Shown here: positions 45,139-53,044 of the stretch, piece after piece
Numbering within the stretch: position 1 is the stretch's first letter
Layout: the number at the start of each line of letters is the position of its first letter
Assembly: GCA_002716045.1 (NCBI GenBank)
Contig: PAZC01000034.1
Span: 1-64,000, forward strand
Source: Opitutia bacterium
Lineage (GTDB): Bacteria > Verrucomicrobiota > Verrucomicrobiia > Opitutales > Seribacteraceae
Length of the DNA: 64,000 nucleotides
Direction of reading: 5' to 3'
Position numbers and translations under genes: made by a program
The notes under the pieces: generated by a model
Databases searched by the model: none
Told to the model about the DNA's origin: nothing
Seen by the model: only the letters and a program-made list of their open reading frames with translations

Positions 45139-45441
45139 TCAATCTCCATCGCGATTAGGTTGATTGCCGACAATAGTTTCCACCAACTTGTCGTCCTCGT
45201 ATCGAAGTTGCTCGATGATGGTGCCATTGGCATCCCACTTGGTGGAGAGCCCATGACGCAGGTCACCTTTGTAAAACTCCTCCAACTTCTTTGTGCCATT
45301 GGGATGATAGTTGACCAAGGCGCCGGGAGGAATATCTTGCCCCACCTCTTCGGAATTGGAACCCTCAGAACCACAACCTAAAAGACAGCAAAGAAGAGAC
45401 GTTGCCGCGAAACACCGTAAAATATCCAAAAATATTCGCAT
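45139..45441 (-). CDS. Small lipoprotein with MORN-type repeats
   Basis: The 100-residue protein has a hydrophobic N terminus and lipobox (CLLGC), then YHPNGTKKLEEFYKGDLRHG, LSTKWDANGTIIEQLRYEDD: two MORN_2/YwqK-like units. It resembles a shorter version of the repeat lipoprotein at 21.1 kb. It lies upstream of the sugar-acid genes on the same strand and diverges from gntK. Function unknown. Confidence 0.78.
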   Translation of the reverse strand: MRIFLDILRCFAATSLLCCLLGCGSEGSNSEEVGQDIPPGALVNYHPNGTKKLEEFYKGDLRHGLSTKWDANGTIIEQLRYEDDKLVETIVGNQPNRDGD

Positions 45442-45500
45442 TATTCTAACTAAAAGTTCCCAATGAAGATTTCAAAATCTCAATCAATCGTTCTGCCCTC

Positions 45501-46010
45501 ATGAAGGAAAGCATAATCGTGCTCATGGGTGTATCGGGATGCGGGAAGACTGCCGTGGGCAAAGCATTGGCCGAAAAGCTAGGCATAGCATTTCTGGAAG
45601 GAGATGATTTCCATTCGCAAGAAAACATCGCAAAGATGAGTTCGGGTGTCCCTCTCGATGACAATGATCGAAAAAGTTGGTTTCGAGCGATTAGAGACGC
45701 CCTGCAAAAACATCCAGGTTCGGCTGTCGTTTCCTGTTCAGCCTTGAAGCAAAAATATCGCGTAGACCTGACGGACTGTTCGAAAACAGTTCGCTTCGTT
45801 CACTTGGATGGAGAACCCGAGTTGTTAGAGAAACGAATCCAAGCGAGGACCGGACACTTCTTCGATCCCAAGTTGCTAGACTCACAACTAAAATCTCTCG
45901 AAAAACCAAGCCCTGAAGAAAACGCCTTTGCGGTGAATATTGAACCATCGGTGCAAAAAATCGTTGCCTTTATTCGGGCTCGGCTGGAAGCATCTGATCA
46001 ATCCTTGTGA
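45501..46010 (+). CDS. gntK: Gluconokinase
   Basis: The 169-residue protein is the normal GntK length. It starts with the P-loop GVSGCGKTAVGKALA, followed by FLEGDDFHSQENIAKMSSGVP (substrate side) and VVSCSALKQKYRVDL. RTGHFFDPKLLDSQLKSLE matches the family signature near the LID. It phosphorylates D-gluconate to 6-phosphogluconate with ATP. The gene diverges from the small lipoprotein and shares its stop with the start of the DUF1080 gene (GTGA), so they form an operon. It fits with the sugar-acid enzymes on the other strand. Confidence 0.93.
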   Translation: MKESIIVLMGVSGCGKTAVGKALAEKLGIAFLEGDDFHSQENIAKMSSGVPLDDNDRKSWFRAIRDALQKHPGSAVVSCSALKQKYRVDLTDCSKTVRFVHLDGEPELLEKRIQARTGHFFDPKLLDSQLKSLEKPSPEENAFAVNIEPSVQKIVAFIRARLEASDQSL

Positions 46011-46696
46011 AACATACCATGATAATAATCTGCAGAAAACTATTACTCTTGTTGGGGATCTCTTCAGTTTCCCTTCTTGTTGCTTGCTCCACTACCTCTA
46101 CAAATAGCGGTAAAGCCTCGGCCGGAAAACAAGCGGATGAATGGATCTCGCTCTTCGACGGAAAAACCTTGGGCAAATGGGCCAAAACGGATTTTTCGGG
46201 AAAAGGTGAGGTCAGCATAGATAAAAAAGGCAATCTCGTGCTCGGCATGGGAATTGAGCTCACCGGTGTCCATTGGACCGGCAAGGATTACCCTACGTTG
46301 AATTACGAAATTCAGCTGGAAGCCAAGAGAACCCAAGGAGGCGACTTCTTTTGCGGGCTAACCTTCCCCTATGGCGACTCCAATGCCTCGCTTATTTTGG
46401 GCGGTTGGGGCGGTGCATTGGTCGGAATCTCCAGTATCGATGACTTTGACGCCTCCGAAAACGAAACAGGCGACGTTTATGTCTTCGAGGAAAACCGCTG
46501 GTACAAGGTCAAGCTTCGTGTGACCAAGGAAAAACTTTCGGCTTGGATCGATGACAAGCAGATCGTGGAGGTCGATGTCGAGGATCGAAAGATCAGCATG
46601 CGCACGGGAGAAATCGAAATGTCAGCTCCACTGGGAATTGCCACTTACTCAACCACCGGCGTGATCCGCAACATACGCCTTCGCAAATTAGATTGA
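46007..46696 (+). CDS. DUF1080 (3-keto-disaccharide hydrolase-like) lipoprotein
   Basis: The start is either GTG at 46007, which overlaps the gntK stop, or ATG at 46019. The 229-residue product has a signal with lipobox (LLVACS). A DUF1080 domain follows: WISLFDGKTLGKWAKTDFSG, LNYEIQLEAKRTQGGDFFCG and the closing strand GVIRNIRLRKL. DUF1080 is a lectin/glucanase-like jelly roll, abundant in Planctomycetes and Verrucomicrobia; some members hydrolyse 3-keto-glycosides. Catalytic residues cannot be judged from the sequence alone. Confidence 0.87.
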   Translation: MKHTMIIICRKLLLLLGISSVSLLVACSTTSTNSGKASAGKQADEWISLFDGKTLGKWAKTDFSGKGEVSIDKKGNLVLGMGIELTGVHWTGKDYPTLNYEIQLEAKRTQGGDFFCGLTFPYGDSNASLILGGWGGALVGISSIDDFDASENETGDVYVFEENRWYKVKLRVTKEKLSAWIDDKQIVEVDVEDRKISMRTGEIEMSAPLGIATYSTTGVIRNIRLRKLD

Positions 46697-46774
46697 GGCG
46701 AGCAGCGTTTCCCTTGGTTCGGCTGAAACCAAGCGTTTGGCAGGTCAGCATGCTATGGGAAGCAGCCCTATTTA

Positions 46775-46824
46775 GTGCAAATGCACTTGGTGCGCTTGCA
46801 TTTTCTCGGAATGAGGGCTATAGT
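46775..46824 (+). promoter_or_regulatory. Sigma-70-like promoter with adjoining inverted repeat upstream of the lipid operon
   Basis: TTGCAT (46796-46801) and TATAGT (46819-46824) are 17 bases apart. Just upstream, GTGCA-AA-TGCAC (46775-46786) is a perfect inverted repeat suited to a dimeric regulator. The 280-base gap (46697-46976) also holds a weak hairpin without T-run (46713-46733) after the DUF1080 gene and a 22-codon open frame (46869-46937) that could be a leader peptide. Confidence 0.45.
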
Positions 46825-46976
46825 ATGAAATCGGCAATTCACGGACCACGCGAAGGCACGATTAAAACATGAACCAGAAAAAAGAAGCAAACCTAGGCGA
46901 AGGAGACTCCTCTGCCAACGGTCAAGCTCCGCCCTAACTTAGATAAACTTAGCAATACGACGATCTAGCGCCGCCG

Positions 46977-48077
46977 ATGGTCCGTGCCGCCGATTCAATC
47001 CTCAAAAAAATGATGCGAATCTCAGAGACGGCACCGCGACCTCGCGGAAACCATGACGTTCTCGACCGAAACAATCGGCGAGCAACTAAATCCGGTTGGC
47101 AAAAAGAGGACAACAAGTTCCGAGCCAAAGGAAATTCGCTGAAGAAGGAAAGTCCTCCTTGCGCGAAAGAAGAGACTGCAAAAGCAAAACGACCACGAAT
47201 TGGTTTGGCTATGTCAGCCGGTGGGGCACGTGGTTTAGCCCATGTCGGAATGATTCAAGTTCTGGAAGAGAACGAGATCAAGATAGATTGTGTGGCCGGC
47301 ACGAGCATGGGGGCATACGTGGGAGCTTGCTGGAGCAGAGGGCACAATGGGAAAAGTCTGGAGAGAATCGCCCTGTCCCACCAAGGACGTTATGGTCCTT
47401 GGGAACTAATGGACTTGGCTTGGCCTTTTAGACGCGGATTGGTTCTAGGCAACAAGGTCGAAAAGAGTCTGCGAAAAGAAATAGGTGACATAAACTTCAA
47501 CCAACTGAGTCGACCCTTTGCAGTTTCCGCTACCCGTTTTGATAACTTGGCACCAACAATTTTTGCGGAGGGAGACGTGGCCTCCGCCACTCGAGCTAGC
47601 TGCAGTATGCCTGGCATCTGCGTGCCAGCGATCAGAGATGAAGTCGAATACATCGATGGCGGAGTCACCGATCCGCTGGCAATCAAGGCTCTGCACACTT
47701 TGGGGGTCGACAAAATAATCGCGTGCTGTGCTCTGCGCGACCCTCGACACAAGCGATTGCACTTAACCACGAAGCGCCTGAAATGCAGTAAACTTTGCAC
47801 CTTCGCAAAGTTTCTCAACAGGAAGCTTAATCCCTTTGCCAAAGGAAATGTATATGACATCGTGATGCGGGCAGTTGAAGCTGCCCAGCATCGCGTCTTG
47901 GAGCGCGACTTGCTCGAAGCCGATGTCGTGATTCGGCCTTCCACGACGCGTTTGCGTTGGTACGCTTTCCACGAACCGGAGCAATACGTAATGGCTGGCA
48001 GGCGAGCCGCTGAAAGTCGACTGGATGCCATAAAGGCCTTGGTTGATGAACCAGCAAACAAAAGGAGGAAGTCATGA
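46977..48077 (+). CDS. Patatin-like phospholipase
   Basis: The 366-residue protein has a basic N-terminal extension of 70 residues of uncertain translation (ATG 47010 or 47013 would shorten it). A patatin domain follows: oxyanion loop SAGGARG, nucleophile Ser110 in GTSMG, and Asp227 in the DGG motif, so the Ser/Asp dyad is intact. It belongs to the RssA-like bacterial group. The likely reaction is release of fatty acids from lipids. It heads an operon of fatty-acid activation and beta-oxidation genes and overlaps the next gene by ATGA, which supports a lipid catabolic role. Confidence 0.9.
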   Translation: MVRAADSILKKMMRISETAPRPRGNHDVLDRNNRRATKSGWQKEDNKFRAKGNSLKKESPPCAKEETAKAKRPRIGLAMSAGGARGLAHVGMIQVLEENEIKIDCVAGTSMGAYVGACWSRGHNGKSLERIALSHQGRYGPWELMDLAWPFRRGLVLGNKVEKSLRKEIGDINFNQLSRPFAVSATRFDNLAPTIFAEGDVASATRASCSMPGICVPAIRDEVEYIDGGVTDPLAIKALHTLGVDKIIACCALRDPRHKRLHLTTKRLKCSKLCTFAKFLNRKLNPFAKGNVYDIVMRAVEAAQHRVLERDLLEADVVIRPSTTRLRWYAFHEPEQYVMAGRRAAESRLDAIKALVDEPANKRRKS

Positions 48078-49582
48078 AACGAAATTGGGACAAAGAGCCA
48101 ATTGAAAGACAAATGACGAGACAAGACGAGGCCTTGAAAAAATACCTGAGCAAGGTCGTCTTGCCCAACTCGGCTTATTACCGAAACCTCTTTCAAGCAT
48201 ATGGCATTGGCCTGAATGAGGTTCGGTGCATGGCCGATCTGCAAGCAGTGCCCTTCACCTCGAAGGAAACCCTAGTTGCTGCCTTGGCAGAACCTGATGG
48301 AATAAGATCTTTCGTGCTTGAACCAGACGCCAAAGCACTGGCTCGGAAACCCTCAGTTATCTTGAAGTCGCTTCTTCTTGGCAAAAAAAGCGTCAGGAAG
48401 TCGATGGAGCGTGAATTTCGACCCGTGTTCATGACTAGCACAACCGGTCGCTCCGCAGATCCGATTCCTTTCCTTTATTCTCATCATGACCTGAATAACC
48501 TGCGCAAAGCAGGCGGGCGGGTCATTGAACTGGGAGATGCCAGGAGGAAAGATCGTATCTTGAACGCGTTCCCTTATGCCCCTCACCTCGCCTATTGGCT
48601 GACCCATTACGCTGCCCTTGAGAAAAACATCTTCTGCGTAAGCACAGGTGGAGGGAAGGTGATGGGAACAGCAGGCAATCTTCGGCTGATCAAGAAAACG
48701 CGCCCAAGCATTCTTGTGGGAATGCCAACCTTCATCTACCACTTGCTAAGGCAAGCGGAGGAAGATGGTCAAATGATTCGCGGTTTGCGTCGCATTGTTC
48801 TGGGTGGAGAAAAAGTGGTTGCCGGAACAAGACGAAAGTTGGCAGACTTGGCTGAGAGACTTGGCTCCCCCGGAATTCGAGTAATAGCAACTTACGGATT
48901 TACGGAAGCAAAACTAGCTTGGCCCGAATGTTCGCATGACCCTGCGAAGGAATCGACAGGCTATCATGTCTCTCCAGATCTGGGGATAGTTGAAATTGTG
49001 GATCCCGAAACTGGTTGGCCAGTGCCAGACGGGCATCCCGGGGAAATTGTTTTCACTCCTCTCAAGGCAAGGGGAAGCGTCGTCTTGCGCTATCGAACAG
49101 GCGACCTGACGGAAGGTGGTCTGGTACGAGATACATGCCCTTGTTGCGGTCGCACGGTTCCTCGCATCACCGGGAAGATTTCACGGGTTTCCCAACATCT
49201 ATCGGTCAATATGGAAAAGTTAAAAGGCACTCTGGTGGACTTTAATGAAATCGAGCACTTTCTCGATGACCTCGAGGGTGTGGGGTCTTGGCAACTTGAG
49301 TTAAGCAAGGCAAACAACGACCCCTTGGACCTAGACGAGCTCACTCTTCGAATCTGCCCCGAGTCAGGATTAGATAACAGGAGCCTGGCCAATGAAATTT
49401 GTGAATCCTTCGAGCAAGCCATGGAATTGCGCCCAAACCGCATAAGTTTCGTTACTCCCGAGGAACTTCGCAAAAGACATGGTGTGGGCGATCTGCTGAA
49501 AGAGGAAAAAATCGTCGATCGCAGACAAAATGCCGTTCGATCGACACCGATTGAACCACACCTCGTGAAAGCTGACGCATGA
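48074..49582 (+). CDS. PaaK-like AMP-forming acyl-CoA ligase
   Basis: The 502-residue protein has the adenylate-forming P-loop in TSTTGRSADPIPF, the ATP-binding YGFTEAK and the RYRTGDLT motif. A Cys-rich loop (DTCPCCGRTVPRITG) follows, as in PaaK-type phenylacetate/coenzyme F390 ligases. The start has a near-perfect Shine-Dalgarno site (AAAGGAGG at 48060-48067) and overlaps the patatin stop. I infer that it activates the acids released by the patatin or other carboxylic acids. The substrate is not certain, because PaaK relatives often act on aromatic acids. Confidence 0.87.
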   Translation: MKRNWDKEPIERQMTRQDEALKKYLSKVVLPNSAYYRNLFQAYGIGLNEVRCMADLQAVPFTSKETLVAALAEPDGIRSFVLEPDAKALARKPSVILKSLLLGKKSVRKSMEREFRPVFMTSTTGRSADPIPFLYSHHDLNNLRKAGGRVIELGDARRKDRILNAFPYAPHLAYWLTHYAALEKNIFCVSTGGGKVMGTAGNLRLIKKTRPSILVGMPTFIYHLLRQAEEDGQMIRGLRRIVLGGEKVVAGTRRKLADLAERLGSPGIRVIATYGFTEAKLAWPECSHDPAKESTGYHVSPDLGIVEIVDPETGWPVPDGHPGEIVFTPLKARGSVVLRYRTGDLTEGGLVRDTCPCCGRTVPRITGKISRVSQHLSVNMEKLKGTLVDFNEIEHFLDDLEGVGSWQLELSKANNDPLDLDELTLRICPESGLDNRSLANEICESFEQAMELRPNRISFVTPEELRKRHGVGDLLKEEKIVDRRQNAVRSTPIEPHLVKADA

Positions 49583-50865
49583 AAGAACAAATTCATATTG
49601 TGGGCGGAGTCCGAACGCCATTTTGCAAAGCCGGAGGCGACTTGGCTGACAAATCATCGGCGGACTTGGGCGTGGACGCGACAAAGGCTCTTCTGGCCAG
49701 GACTCATCTCGATCCTGGGGTCATTGACGAAGTGATTTTCGGTTGCGTGGGACAACCAATTGACAGCTCAAACGTCGCCCGAGTCATTGCCCTTCGGTCC
49801 GGTATACCAGAAGAAGTTCCCGCAGTGACCACCCATCGTAATTGCGCATCCGGAATGGAGGCTATCACTCATGCAATTGACCTCGCGAATGCAAGAAGAG
49901 GGCAAGTATTCCTTGTCGGAGGAACCGAAAGCATGAGCAATATGCCTCTGCTTTTCAACAGACGGACAGCCGGCAAGTTCGCTCGACTAGCCAAAGCAAA
50001 GGGAGTCGGGAGAAAAATTGCTGCCATGGCCAGATTTCGTACATCGGATTTCCGTCCCCAAATAGCATTGAGACTCGGTTTGCATGACCCTACTTGCAAC
50101 CTAAATATGGGACAAACCGCAGAATTGCTGGCTCGTGAATTCAACGTATCCCGAGAGGAACAAGATCGATTTGCATTACGATCTCATCGCCTGGCAGTAG
50201 CTTCAGCGAATCGGTTGGCATCGGAAATCGAGCCTTCCTATGCCAAAGATCAAAAGTCTCGGTTCCAGGTTGTGGACGCTGACGTCGGCCCGCGAGAAAA
50301 ACAATCGGAGGAAGCTCTCGGTCGCTTGCGTCCGGTATTTGAAAAAGACGGAACAGTCACGCCGGGCAATGCCTCCCAAGTCACAGATGGCGCAGTGACC
50401 TTGCTTCTCGCCACCGAGAAAGCGTGCCACAAGCACAACCTAATGTCATTGGGTCGCGTTGTAGGCCATTGCTACGCCGGATGTGAACCAGAACGCATGG
50501 GGTTGGGTCCTGTTCACGCGATTGCACGATCTCAGTTGGAATTAGGCCTGAGCCCCGAAGATGCCGACCTAGTGGAAATAAACGAAGCTTTTGCAGCACA
50601 AGTGCTGGCAGTTCAAAAGGCCATGGACTCCGCTCGGTTTTGCCGGGAAAGGTTGGATCTCCCTGCTGCCATCGGATCAGTCCCTTCGGAAAAACTAAAC
50701 GTAAATGGAGGAGCAATTGCCTTGGGGCATCCAGTTGGAGCCAGCGGGGCGCGCCTCGCCCTAACTACCCTCAAGGAACTTCACCGCAGAAAGGCAAAGC
50801 GGGGACTTGTTTCCCTATGCGTTGGCGGAGGGCAAGGAGGCGCCCTCTGGCTGGAAGCCGCATGA
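49579..50865 (+). CDS. Thiolase (acetyl-CoA acyltransferase)
   Basis: The 428-residue protein has the nucleophilic Cys in HRNCASGMEAIT, the His-containing NGGAIALGHPVGASGAR and the second active Cys in CVGGGQGGA. An insertion near residues 135-175 (FNRRTAGKFARLAKAKGVGR) is typical of trifunctional-complex beta subunits (FadI/FadA type). It performs the last step of beta-oxidation. It overlaps the ligase gene by ATGA and is followed by its FadB/J partner after 19 bases. Confidence 0.94.
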   Translation: MKEQIHIVGGVRTPFCKAGGDLADKSSADLGVDATKALLARTHLDPGVIDEVIFGCVGQPIDSSNVARVIALRSGIPEEVPAVTTHRNCASGMEAITHAIDLANARRGQVFLVGGTESMSNMPLLFNRRTAGKFARLAKAKGVGRKIAAMARFRTSDFRPQIALRLGLHDPTCNLNMGQTAELLAREFNVSREEQDRFALRSHRLAVASANRLASEIEPSYAKDQKSRFQVVDADVGPREKQSEEALGRLRPVFEKDGTVTPGNASQVTDGAVTLLLATEKACHKHNLMSLGRVVGHCYAGCEPERMGLGPVHAIARSQLELGLSPEDADLVEINEAFAAQVLAVQKAMDSARFCRERLDLPAAIGSVPSEKLNVNGGAIALGHPVGASGARLALTTLKELHRRKAKRGLVSLCVGGGQGGALWLEAA

Positions 50866-50884
50866 GGACAAAGGAATAGACATC

Positions 50885-53044
50885 ATGAAAACACCACTAC
50901 TCAGCCACAGCACGAAGGACGGTTTCCGCATCTGGACATTCGATCAGCCGAGGTCTTCGGCAAACGTACTAGGCCTAAGGGCTTTCGATGCCATGGAACG
51001 AGAATTGGAGTTGCTTGAAAGCAAGAAGGTTCCTGCATCAGGCCTACTTATTCGGAGCGCCAAATCAGGAGTATTCCTAGCCGGAGCCGACTTGAAGGAA
51101 TTGCATGCCTTCAAGACCAAGGATCTCGAAGACATGGTTAAGCGAGGCCAGGCAATGTTCGAGCGATTGGCCTCCCTCCCCTTCCCCACAATTTGCCTGA
51201 TCGACGGCATCTGTCTCGGAGGAGGATACGAATTAGCCCTCGCCTGTGATTACCGCATCGCATCCAGTAGAAAAAAAACAAAGATAGGGCTATCGGAAGT
51301 ACAACTCGGATTGCTACCGGCATGGGGCGGGTGTTCTCGTCTCCCGCGACTAATCGGTATCCCCAAAGCAATTTCCGTAATCTCCTCAGGGAAAGCCTTC
51401 CCTGCGTCAAAGGCACTTAAGCTGGGGATGATCGATGCTGTAACTCGACCGGAGAAACTGGATCAGGAAGCGAAGAAATTGCTAGCCAAAGGCAAGAAAC
51501 GAGCATTGCCCAAAGTTCCGCTATGCAGTCGGGGCACGGGTTATTTGATGGCCTTTCTGGCCAAGCGTAAGATTCGAGAGAAAACCTATGGCAATTACCC
51601 TGCTCCTCTACGGGCAATCGAGGTGATTTGCAAAGGAGCAGGAGAACCTTTGAAGTTTTCTCTCGACCGAGAGTTAAGAAGCTTTGTGAAATTGGCCGAA
51701 ACCGAGGTATCGAAGAATCTCGTGAGGATATTCTTCCTTCAGGACCGAGCCAAGAAATCAGCATTGGGACTGGGATCCGCCAAAGTGAAAAAGCCACACG
51801 CGGAAACTGTCTTAGTAATTGGAGCAGGGGTAATGGGTGCAGGCATTGCTCACTGGCTGGCTTCACGGGGCAAGCGGGTTCTGCTTCGAGACATCGAACC
51901 TGACTTCGTCGCAAAAGGGCTGACTGGCATCCAAAAATTATTCGAAGCAGGCATTCGACGGGGCATCATCTCAGCGCACGAGGCGGGACAAGGGATGGAT
52001 CGAATAACACCTTGCTCCGCTGAAGTAGACCCAGGTAGTGCAGACTTGGTCATCGAGGCAGTGCCAGAGAAGCTCGACATCAAGCGGAAGGTGCTCGAAG
52101 AACTAGAGCCTCATTTGAGCGAGGATTGCTTGCTCGCAACCAACACTTCGGCTTTGTCCATAGACCAATTGGCGAAGGGCCTGATTCGCCCTGACCAATT
52201 CGTCGGGCTACACTTCTTCAATCCCGTGCACAGGATGCGACTAATAGAGGTGGTTCGAGGAAAAGGAACCTCCTCTGAAACACTGCGCAGAACGGTCTCG
52301 CTCGTTCGCGAAATAGGAAAGTTCCCGGTCCTTGCATGGGATTCTCCCGGCTTTCTAGTAAACAGGGTATTGATGCCGTACCTCGGCGAAGCAATCCATC
52401 TTTTCGAAGAAGGTGAAAACATGCGGCGACTCGATGAAGCCATGTTGAAGTTCGGAATGCCGATGGGTCCCTTTCGTTTGCTGGACGAAGTAGGGCTAGA
52501 TGTCTCACGTCATGTTTCCGAAGACTTGTCCGATCGACTGGCCCATTTCTCGTTCCCCTCAACCATCTTGGAAATATTGGCGCATAACGGTCAACTAGGG
52601 CGCAAGGAAGGCAAAGGATTCTATCTCTACGGGAAAAAGGGATCGACTCCGCATCCCAATCCCTTTGCCCGGAGATTGCGTCGACCAGCTCCTCCTCGCA
52701 GAAACAATGCTGTTCTCGCTGATCAAATGGCTCTTGTCATGGTGAACGAAGCCGCCCGCATTCTCGAGGAGGGCGTGGTAAACAGCTCTAAGGACATTGA
52801 TTTCGGCATGATGCTTGGAGCTGGCTGGGCTCCCTTCCGAGGTGGTCCGCTGCGGTACGCCGACCACGAAGGAATCACTCGTGTAGTCCTAAGGCTCGAG
52901 AAATTGCATCAAAAGGAAGGGGCACCTTACAGGCCTTGTGACCTCCTCATTGCAATGGCTCGGAAAGCTAAGAAATTCCATCACCTGAACAACTCAAGAA
53001 GATACTCCATTCGAACCCGCAAAACAGTCGTTCCTGCAAAATGA
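50885..53044 (+). CDS. Bifunctional enoyl-CoA hydratase/3-hydroxyacyl-CoA dehydrogenase (FadB/FadJ type)
   Basis: I chose the ATG at 50885, preceded by AAAGGA, which gives 719 residues; the frame upstream overlaps the thiolase. The crotonase domain (1-200) has GVFLAGADLKEL, FPTICLIDGICLGGGYELAL and the SEVQLGLLPAWGG signature with the expected acidic residue. The NAD-binding domain starts at about 310 (ETVLVIGAGVMGAGIAHWLA), with EAVPEKLDIKRKVLEELEP, NTSALSIDQL and GLHFFNPVHRMRLIEVV. The C-terminal 3HCDH domains follow. It hydrates and oxidises acyl-CoA intermediates together with the thiolase. Confidence 0.94.
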   Translation: MKTPLLSHSTKDGFRIWTFDQPRSSANVLGLRAFDAMERELELLESKKVPASGLLIRSAKSGVFLAGADLKELHAFKTKDLEDMVKRGQAMFERLASLPFPTICLIDGICLGGGYELALACDYRIASSRKKTKIGLSEVQLGLLPAWGGCSRLPRLIGIPKAISVISSGKAFPASKALKLGMIDAVTRPEKLDQEAKKLLAKGKKRALPKVPLCSRGTGYLMAFLAKRKIREKTYGNYPAPLRAIEVICKGAGEPLKFSLDRELRSFVKLAETEVSKNLVRIFFLQDRAKKSALGLGSAKVKKPHAETVLVIGAGVMGAGIAHWLASRGKRVLLRDIEPDFVAKGLTGIQKLFEAGIRRGIISAHEAGQGMDRITPCSAEVDPGSADLVIEAVPEKLDIKRKVLEELEPHLSEDCLLATNTSALSIDQLAKGLIRPDQFVGLHFFNPVHRMRLIEVVRGKGTSSETLRRTVSLVREIGKFPVLAWDSPGFLVNRVLMPYLGEAIHLFEEGENMRRLDEAMLKFGMPMGPFRLLDEVGLDVSRHVSEDLSDRLAHFSFPSTILEILAHNGQLGRKEGKGFYLYGKKGSTPHPNPFARRLRRPAPPRRNNAVLADQMALVMVNEAARILEEGVVNSSKDIDFGMMLGAGWAPFRGGPLRYADHEGITRVVLRLEKLHQKEGAPYRPCDLLIAMARKAKKFHHLNNSRRYSIRTRKTVVPAK

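Noticed and set aside
46713-46733. CTTGGTT/AACCAAG hairpin after the DUF1080 gene as terminator
   Set aside because: Only 7 bp with no T-run; kept as a note in the promoter region entry.
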